NCBI GenBank assembly: GCA_037693485.1
Contig: CM075353.1
Span: 104,180,501 to 104,244,500, forward strand
DNA length: 64,000 nt
Source: Kitagawia praeruptora
Lineage: Eukaryota; Streptophyta; Magnoliopsida; Apiales; Apiaceae
Reading direction: 5' to 3'
Shown here: positions 57,330 to 64,000 of the stretch, one piece after another
How positions within the stretch are numbered: position 1 is the first letter of the stretch
How the letters are laid out: the number at the start of each line of letters is the position of its first letter
Translations under genes and position numbers: made by a program
The notes under the pieces: generated by a model
Seen by the model: the letters and a program-made list of their open reading frames with translations, nothing else
Told to the model about the DNA's origin: nothing
Databases searched by the model: none

Positions 57330-57640
57330 GTGCTTAGACATGGGCACCAGCTTCCATGCTTCTTGTTGTTCAGGATCAGCAAGTTATTCCTCAGATTCCT
57401 TAGATTATATACCTTGATTCTGAGAAGCCCTTCTAGTTCTCACTCCAACATCTGGATCATCAATGATTAGTTCTATTCCAAACAAACTGTGCGAGAAGGT
57501 TAGATCTTGATGAATCGCCTTGTTCTTCATTGTGATGTTGTGTTTGACTAGTTGATCCTTTGTTTACTTCCCCCGAGTTATTGCCAGCTTGACTTAATGA
57601 TTTTTTTTTCCAGTAACATGGGTATCTCCAATATTAAAAT
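57330..57640 (-). pseudogene. Decayed Sirevirus pol fragment: integrase-RT linker
   Basis: Minus-strand frames, broken by stops and shifts, read AGNNSGEVNKGSTS, then ELIIDDPDVGVRTRRAS, then WKLVPMSK. In A the matching segments are the Ser/Asn-rich linker, ELIIGDPDAGVSTRR and WKLVPRPK. This piece lies where the spacer of H should be, and the same linker occurs again near 59450, so it is an extra copy. Confidence 0.65.
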
Positions 57641-58689
57641 TGTTTCCACCACTATCATTTGGATAATTATCATCATTAACATTTTAAACTTATGACTTCA
57701 AGGCAACTCTTCGATAATAACAATTGTTAACTCCTAACAACTGTTGTTGATAGACAACCTTGGTTCTATAGATAAGATTTAATTACCAAAGTTGTCTTGT
57801 GTGCAATCTTAGAAATGATATTTTAAGTCCAACACACCTTGATCCATTGTATACAACATTCATTATCAAAGTGATTAGAAGCTTGCAAATAAGCATAAAA
57901 ATTATTCGAAGTAACTGAACTATGGTAACTTTAGATATTACAATATCCATAGTTCTACTTAGATAATTTTCACACCTTGTATAGTAGAATGAGTGAATTT
58001 CAAAAGATAAGACAATGATTACTTAGAGTTCTAAGTAATTTCACTTAAACCAATACATCTCACAATTAGTTTGTAAATAGAATTCTAACTAAATATCATT
58101 AACTGATATAAGTCAAAACTTCAATGCAACCAATTGTTATAATCATGATATTAATCATAGTGAATTTCAGAAAATGATGCATTAATAAGTTCACTAGAAT
58201 TAACATCTCACAACTAATTGAAGACCACGACAGATAGGTCCAAATTAGTTATGATTCAAATTTATTTTGATAAATGAGGTATAGAGCAAATACTAACTTG
58301 AATTGCTTTAGGTTCTATAACTCATATTAATCAAAATAAATAATTAAATAATTAAATAATTAAATACTAAATCTCTATGAGTTAGATTTTAGCATTTAAA
58401 TATTTAAATTATCCTTAAATAATCACCACTCAAATATATTACAATTATACACATGGCAATCATTCAACAGATAATTTTCAGCTTGAGGTCTGGATGTAAA
58501 TAAGTTCACAAGTCCTTTCAATATTGACAATTGAATACTTGTAAAATCATTTAAGAATTACTTATAGTAAAATCACAAGTCCTTTCAATACAGACAATTG
58601 AATACTTGTGAGCTTACTTAAGAATTACTTAACAGATGGGATTTACAAATCATATAGCATTAATAAAATCCCAAATTTATAAACCATTC
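57641..58689. other. AT-rich stretch between pol remnants
   Basis: No frame or terminal structure was found. A short repeat 'acaagtcctttcaata..gacaattgaatacttgt' occurs at about 58508 and 58568. Confidence 0.5.
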
Positions 58690-60245
58690 TTGAAAAATTA
58701 ATTTTTATCAAGTGATTTAGCAAATGTGTCTGCAAGTTATTCTTAAATAAATACATGCTTTCTCAAAAGAATTGATACCTTATGCAAGATGCTTAGCCTT
58801 GAGTGTTCCACAGAGTTGTTGGAGATGAATTTGTTTCCTTGTGTTCTCTAGCTTTTGTACAACTCATTTGATCCGTCTTTGTAGAGATCTTCAATTATCT
58901 CAATAACCAGGAGTGCACTTGTTCACATTCCTCTGGCATCCAGATTCAGTAGGTCCAGATGTCCATTATGATCATGAATGTGCAGCAGGTGCCTGATATC
59001 CTCAATTCTTGTCACTGGTGCTTCTTGTCAGATAAACTATCTTATCAGATTGTAACCTTGCATCCAGTTTGGCTTTGTCCCTCATAACAATGCCTTGACA
59101 TCCAGTTAGACTTCTGGTTATCCTTGTACCAAATACAACCTTGTTGTTTGGTCTAGATACCAGCTTCCCTTCAATCTACCTTTTGTACTGATTGAGATCA
59201 TCTTGAATTGCAATCACTCAATCTTGATCATTCAGAGCCTTTGTAGCTTTATTAGTTTCTTCTGAAAGAAAACTAAAGAAATAATCATTGGTACTTGACG
59301 CTCTACTAGTCTTTTACTTCCACCATTAGGAAAACTAAGAACTAGGACAAAGAATTAATTAAGTCAACATTCTTTGTCTTGGCAGATATGTTCTCATAGT
59401 GTCCTTTGATTTTCAATGTGGTGTTTAGTTGGCTAGTTGATCCTTCTGCTGCTCCCCCTAAGCTGTTGCTGGGTTTACATGAAGATTCTCCATGTTTGAC
59501 ATTGTTTGGATCTGAATCAAAATAACCATTGATAGCTGGGAGTTAGAAGTTGTTGAACATCACTAAGGCTTTCAATCACCTTCCGTTGATTAATAACAAT
59601 CACCATCAGTGGTGTCTTGTCTTCAGATTGTCTGAACAACAACTTATTTGTTGAGAGAAGTCATCAGTCATCACCACTAAAATATTTTTTACTTTGATGT
59701 AGAACTTCTGTGTGATGCTTCTTTGACTTCCCTTTATGACATGCCTCATAATTTCATTTTGCTTAAATTTCAGATGAGGTAGTCTCCTTTACTGATTCGA
59801 TTTTCGAGAAAGAATCTCTTGATTTGACATTCAGGTAAAAGAGCTTCATTTGTCATAGTTGCACTCTTGTCTGATGAATCTTTAGATTAGACATATTGAC
59901 TTTACCTTAGACTGAGATTCCATGTCAAATATTGATAAGTTCTCTTTCCTTAATCCTCGAACAGTACGCTCTTCATCTTGTAAAAGATGCTTTATTACTG
60001 ACAACATTCCTAGCTATTGAATAGCCATGACCCTCGGTCATACCCTTGCTGTTATCTCCAAGGGATACCACTTGGCCAGATACCTTCACCACTCTTGACA
60101 GCAGGGCTCTATCTTCGGTCATATGCCTTGAACATCCACTGTCCAGAATCCACATAACACGATCTACCTGTTACACACCCTGCAATGCCAAAATGGTTAA
60201 ACTTTCTTCAGGACCCAAGCTTGGTTGGGTCCAGAGTACTTGAAA
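58690..60245 (-). pseudogene. pol: Decayed, internally deleted pol of Sirevirus H
   Basis: Read leftward: the gag-pol junction (GPEESLTILALQGV) at about 60220-60175, then protease MWILDSGCSRHMTEDRALLS (60155 on). Integrase zinc-region scraps follow near 59700-59830, then the Ser/Asn-rich linker near 59450, RT start (KLVSRPN) near 59150, and RNase H end pieces near 58800-58700 (ADTFAKSLDK). The order is that of copia pol, but most of integrase and RT is missing and stops are frequent. The orientation matches the H LTR at 5202-6906. Confidence 0.75.
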
Positions 60246-60280
60246 AATTGGCCTTTGTCAGGCAAAACCACATTCTTGAC

Positions 60281-61853
60281 TGATAAGTGGATTTTATATC
60301 CACTTGGAGCATTCTAAATCGGCTTAAATTGGTTGTCTTGGACTCAAGTTTGTGGTAGTTTTGATGTGTTTTGTTTAGTTGTGCAGATTTACAAGAATGT
60401 TGATTATGGTTGATGCTTCTATCGTTTTTGGAGAATAAATTAATTAAAATTCGGATTTCTGAGACGGTTGCGCAGTCTACACTGTTTTGGACATATCTGG
60501 AGTTCTAGAAGTCCGTTTTCAGCGATCTTACTGCCCACGCGAAGCCTGAGAGATTTTCTACAACTTGGGATAGGATTCCCACGAGCAAATTGCGCCGGGT
60601 AGGAGCAATCTGCGCGAAGAACAGACTGTTGGGCGCAGGTTGCACGCGCGCGGTGCTGAAAAATTACAATTTTTACTATTTTGGCCATATCTTGAGTTCT
60701 ACAACTCCGTTTGAGGCCCGTAAGCAGTCCACGCGAAGATAACGAGATTCTCTATCATTCTAAAGTGATCCAGAGGTCCAATTACGATTGGAACGTTCCA
60801 GAATATCTGAAGAAAAGTCAGCTACGAATTTCCCTTTAAATCAGAATCAGTTTAGGAAACGTATTTTGCAGAAATTCTATTATAATTCTGATCTGGTATT
60901 TTCTTGCTGGGCAAGATGTCTAGAGCCTATATAAACACATCCAACCCTTGTAAATTGTAAGATCATTAAGATCATCATTAGGAGTAGAACCATTACATAT
61001 CAATTACTCTAGTTTATTTGTATATTTTCATACTTTGTTTTTATCATGGTTTCATCAGATCCCATGATGACGAGAGGTTCGATTATGAACTAATCGTTAT
61101 CATGGGATTCTAACGGATTTATTTATGGAGCTTTAGTATCTTGATGCTTTACAGATCTGTGTGTGATGTATATCTGATATCCTCGTATGGTTATGCTTAA
61201 TTGATAGATGCGTCAATGAACATCTAATTTGTTAATCTCTTGTGAAGTGAAAGTGGATCTTGAGATTTAGAACTTGCCATTCTAGCATAGGTTCATGATT
61301 GTTATCAACATGATTCGTAGTATGAGATGAGAATACTTATATTGCCCTATGTGATCTTTATGGATAACTTGCTCTTCAACCGTTATGTTTTCAAATTCTA
61401 TAGAGATATAGGGTCTAAGCATAATTGGTGTCTATTCATCTTCTATCTCTTTTGTGGATGTATGTTTAGTTTGGTATTCGTATACTGAGAAGTAGCGTAT
61501 ACTTGTTTCGTGTTATCCGATCAGATATCATAACCATTGCATATAGTGATTAAAGGCGTCAGATCTAAGCAAAGTATTTAATGAAGTTAAGATTCCATGT
61601 TTACTCTTGCAGACGTAATTAGATTTTAATTCTTGTTAGTTAGTTAATTCTTAGTTTTGTTAATTTGTGTCTTAGTTAATTTAGATTAATAAACCCAAAA
61701 TTGTTATTGTCTTAGCAGTGCATAATAACCATACATTGTTGCATAGGCATATTTACTGAATAGAACCATAACTTGATCCCTGTGGGAACGAATTTGGACT
61801 TAACCTTATATATTACTTGTGACCACGTACGCTTGCGTGATTTAGTGCAAACA
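60281..61853 (+). repeat. 5' LTR of an Athila/Tat-like Ty3/gypsy element
   Basis: Begins TGATAAGTGG at the point where H pol/gag homology stops, and ends GCAAACA just before a gypsy-type primer-binding site. 1,573 bp. A TATA box CTATATAAACA lies at 60928-60938. The matching 3' LTR is not in the window, so the exact ends rest on motif recognition. Confidence 0.7.
60928..60938 (+). promoter_or_regulatory. TATA box in the Athila/Tat-like LTR
   Basis: CTATATAAACA in the middle of the LTR, a strong plant TATA match. Transcription would begin near 60960. Confidence 0.55.
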
Positions 61854-61858
61854 AGTTT

Positions 61859-61879
61859 TTGGCGTCGCTGCCGGGGATC
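61859..61879 (+). other. Primer-binding site of the Athila/Tat-like element
   Basis: TTGGCGTCGCTGCCGGGGAT closely resembles TGGCGCCGTTGCCGGGG, the site used by Athila and Ogre/Tat elements, with two substitutions. Confidence 0.75.
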
Positions 61880-62004
61880 ATCGGTGTTTTATTTTTGGTT
61901 TATGTGTTTGTCAATAGTGGTCGTTAGAGTTCACTGACTCAGATTTTTTTTTTCTTACCTATCTTGTTTAGTTTGGTGTGTTTCAAGTACTTGAGTGTGT
62001 GAAG

Positions 62005-62922
62005 ATGGAAGGTGAGGAGTTGCCATGGTGGGCATATTCGAGGACATCCATGCCTCAGCAATGTCAGCAGTGTTTGGGTGTTCATGATCCCTCACAATAT
62101 TGTTACTACGAAGGAGTTGATCCATATGTCAGCTATGAGGAACAACCATATTTTCAATACCATCCTCAACAATACCAGCAAGATGTTCCAGATATGTCAT
62201 ATGTCTTTGGTAGTGAAGAGTTTCAACACCAGCAACCTACTCCTACTTTTCAGTCAGATGAGGTTGATGTTATGGAGGAGATTAGGATGCTTCTAAAGAG
62301 TACTGAGGAGTCTATCAATTCTATGGGGACACTAGCTGCTCAAGTTTTGAGAGCCTTGGAACAAGAGAAACAACAATGCATATTAGAGGCAATTCCCAGA
62401 AATAATGATGACTTGGAGCAGGGTACTGCATGCATAATTGAAGAAGACAAATTCCAAGAGGAGGTGAGCATTCGCAAGCCATGTGAGGAATTTGATCATG
62501 TTAGGATGGTGGATGATTTGGAAAGGGCACTATTTGGGACAGACACTGATGAGCTGCATAAATTTCGAGAATTGGTATGTGCGTACCAAGAGGTTGATGA
62601 ACATGAGAAAGATGCAGGTCTTCTACTTGTCTCAGAGTTTAAAGATGGAGGTAGCGCATTAGAGCCAATGAAGGAAGTTCTCTTTGAGGAACCAAAGGCT
62701 TTAGCAACTTACATTTACCCTCCTCCATTATATTCAAGCGAAGCCCGCGAGTGTGTGTTGTTCTACAAATTGACAGATTTTGGGTCAACGGATGAAGGCA
62801 TTGGAGTTGGACATAGTTGTTATACGAATAGGCCAAGCGAGGAGAAGGGGCAGAAAGTGTGTCGCCGTGATGACGATGAAGTATTGCGAAGAGAGGATCA
62901 GGCCAACTATTATCATCCTTAA
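62005..62922 (+). CDS. Small acidic ORF of the Athila/Tat-like element, 305 aa
   Basis: ATG at 62005 (MEGEELPWWAYSR), about 125 bases after the primer-binding site. An in-frame GTG at 61978 is less likely. C-x2-C-x3-H-x5-C (CQQCLGVHDPSQYC) near residue 22-35 resembles the shortened zinc knuckle of Athila-type Gag (CxxCGGxHxxxxC). It is followed by a Tyr/Gln-rich stretch and an acidic remainder. There is no capsid domain, protease or RT. Position and knuckle suggest a residual Gag or an extra ORF of a non-autonomous element. It is uninterrupted. Function not known. Confidence 0.6.
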   Translation: MEGEELPWWAYSRTSMPQQCQQCLGVHDPSQYCYYEGVDPYVSYEEQPYFQYHPQQYQQDVPDMSYVFGSEEFQHQQPTPTFQSDEVDVMEEIRMLLKSTEESINSMGTLAAQVLRALEQEKQQCILEAIPRNNDDLEQGTACIIEEDKFQEEVSIRKPCEEFDHVRMVDDLERALFGTDTDELHKFRELVCAYQEVDEHEKDAGLLLVSEFKDGGSALEPMKEVLFEEPKALATYIYPPPLYSSEARECVLFYKLTDFGSTDEGIGVGHSCYTNRPSEEKGQKVCRRDDDEVLRREDQANYYHP

Positions 62923-63804
62923 TGGAGGCTTGGAAGTAACGTCAAGCTATTGACGTTAAAGAAGCACTTCTTGGGAGGCAACCCAAGGTATGTTTTCTAC
63001 TTTCCCTTGTATTTACTTCCATTCAATGAGGACATTGAATATTCTAAGTTTGGGGGTGGTTTGAGGGATAAGTAGTGTATATATATGTGATTGTTAGTCA
63101 TTGTGTTCATGTAGGATTTCATGCTTTGCATATTAGTAGTAGTAAATTATGCATTTATGTTCGTGTTATCTACGTTTGTTTCATATAGGACATTCTGTTT
63201 TTATGTTAGTATGTCATGTGAGTTCATAATAGTTTGCATTTGCACCCATGCTTGATAGGAATTTTGTGTTGTTGACGCTTTTGATTGAGAAGTGATATGC
63301 TTTGTTCTTGTGCACACACATACACTAGTAAGTTGAAGCTAGTAGACTTATTGAATGTTGTAAGTAATTAGAAGGACATGAATATGTGCAAGATGATTTA
63401 GTTTGCATGCTTTGAATACAAGTTGGTGCATTAGAGAGATTTTTTGCTTGGGATTGAGTATGTTTTTCCACCAAGTGAGCTTTTGAGCCATATTGCATAT
63501 TATTTGCAATTTATTCGTTTGCTTGAGTGTCCATGGATTGTTTGCATTGCTAGCAGTTGTTTGAGGTCTTTCTTGAAAAGCATGACATTATTTGACGATT
63601 AAAATGATAAAGGAATTAGGAATAACCACATATTTTCCCATATTACCATACCATATTTACATGATCAATTAGTTAACCCGTTGAGCTTAATCCTATTTTT
63701 TCGGTGACATACCACATTACTTGACTAGACCTTTTTCTTGTATTGGCCTTACATTAATTTGAACCCACATTGTCAAAGGCTAGTAGAGTGCTTAAGGGAG
63801 TAAT
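62923..63804 (+). other. Non-coding 3' part of the Athila/Tat-like element with two hairpins
   Basis: Directly after the stop lie two perfect inverted repeats: AACGTCAA/TTGACGTT (62938-62957) and CTTGGG/CCCAAG (62970-62987). Next comes 'tcaatgaggacattgaa' and 'aagtttgggggtgg' (about 63024-63059), a familiar signature in the 3' part of Athila-type elements. The rest is AT/GT-rich with no frame. Confidence 0.6.
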
Positions 63805-64000
63805 TGATAGAGTATATTTTTATATATATTTTAGATGATTTTATTCTCATATTTATTGTGTTTTGCATTGATTTGGATTTTTATTTAATAGATTTGATTG
63901 TTTTATTGTAGGAAATAAAGAATTTATAACTTGGAAGGATTTGGAGCAAAAAGAGCTATTTTGGAGATAAAATAGGAGAAAATTCGTATTATTGGGCTGC
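63805..64000 (+). other. Possible LTR start at the window edge
   Basis: TGATAGAGTATATTT follows a purine-rich AAGGGAGTAAT and could be the start of an LTR. It does not match the LTR start at 60281, so it would belong to another element or to a very diverged copy. The window ends before this can be tested. Confidence 0.3.

Noticed and set aside
63805..64000. 3' LTR of the element starting at 60281
   Set aside because: Beyond TGATA the sequence does not align with the LTR start at 60281, so pairing them is unsupported.

Overview
The window is retrotransposon-dense plant nuclear DNA. I see no single-copy host gene, no rRNA gene and no functional tRNA gene. It points to a flowering plant with a repeat-rich genome, from three Sirevirus-type Ty1/copia elements, a Tat-lineage Ty3/gypsy element, a Tekay-derived non-autonomous element, an Athila/Tat-like element and Helitrons. 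A eudicot (asterid) seems likely from overall character, but the species cannot be fixed from sequence alone.

Layout, left to right. Positions 1-2380 end in a Helitron 3' terminus. Positions 2398-5201 hold two diverged copies of a dispersed repeat carrying tRNA-like promoter boxes, separated by a complete small Helitron (3169-4625). From 5202 to 60280 the backbone is one old minus-strand Sirevirus (here 'H'). Its 3' LTR is 5202-6906, pieces of its third ORF lie at 22182-22598 and 33414-33560, and decayed pol lies at about 57330-60245. Three younger elements split H. They are Sirevirus A (7665-22176, minus, TSD CAAGT), Sirevirus B (22599-33413, plus, TSD CCCGT/CCCAT) and Tat-type Ty3/gypsy element G (35087-56578, plus, TSD ACTAT). 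G is itself split by T (40284-49382, minus, TSD GATAA), whose two 3,995-bp LTRs surround only 1,109 bp. From 60281 a plus-strand Athila/Tat-like element cuts off the right end of H and runs to the window edge.

Relative ages from LTR pairs compared by eye: T is youngest (about 2 differences in 3,995 bp). A follows (4 in 1,055) and G is similar (about 3 in 863). B is older (about 14 substitutions outside a repeat array). H is oldest.

How the genes work together: in A and B, gag makes the particle, pol supplies protease, integrase, reverse transcriptase and RNase H, and a third ORF of unknown role follows. G has gag-protease, RT-RNase H, a second RNase H and integrase. It also has an antisense, apparently spliced gene with its own TATA-like box between integrase and the 3' LTR. 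Every pol has at least one visible break, so none looks autonomous as it stands. The best-preserved long product is the 1,329-aa third ORF of A.
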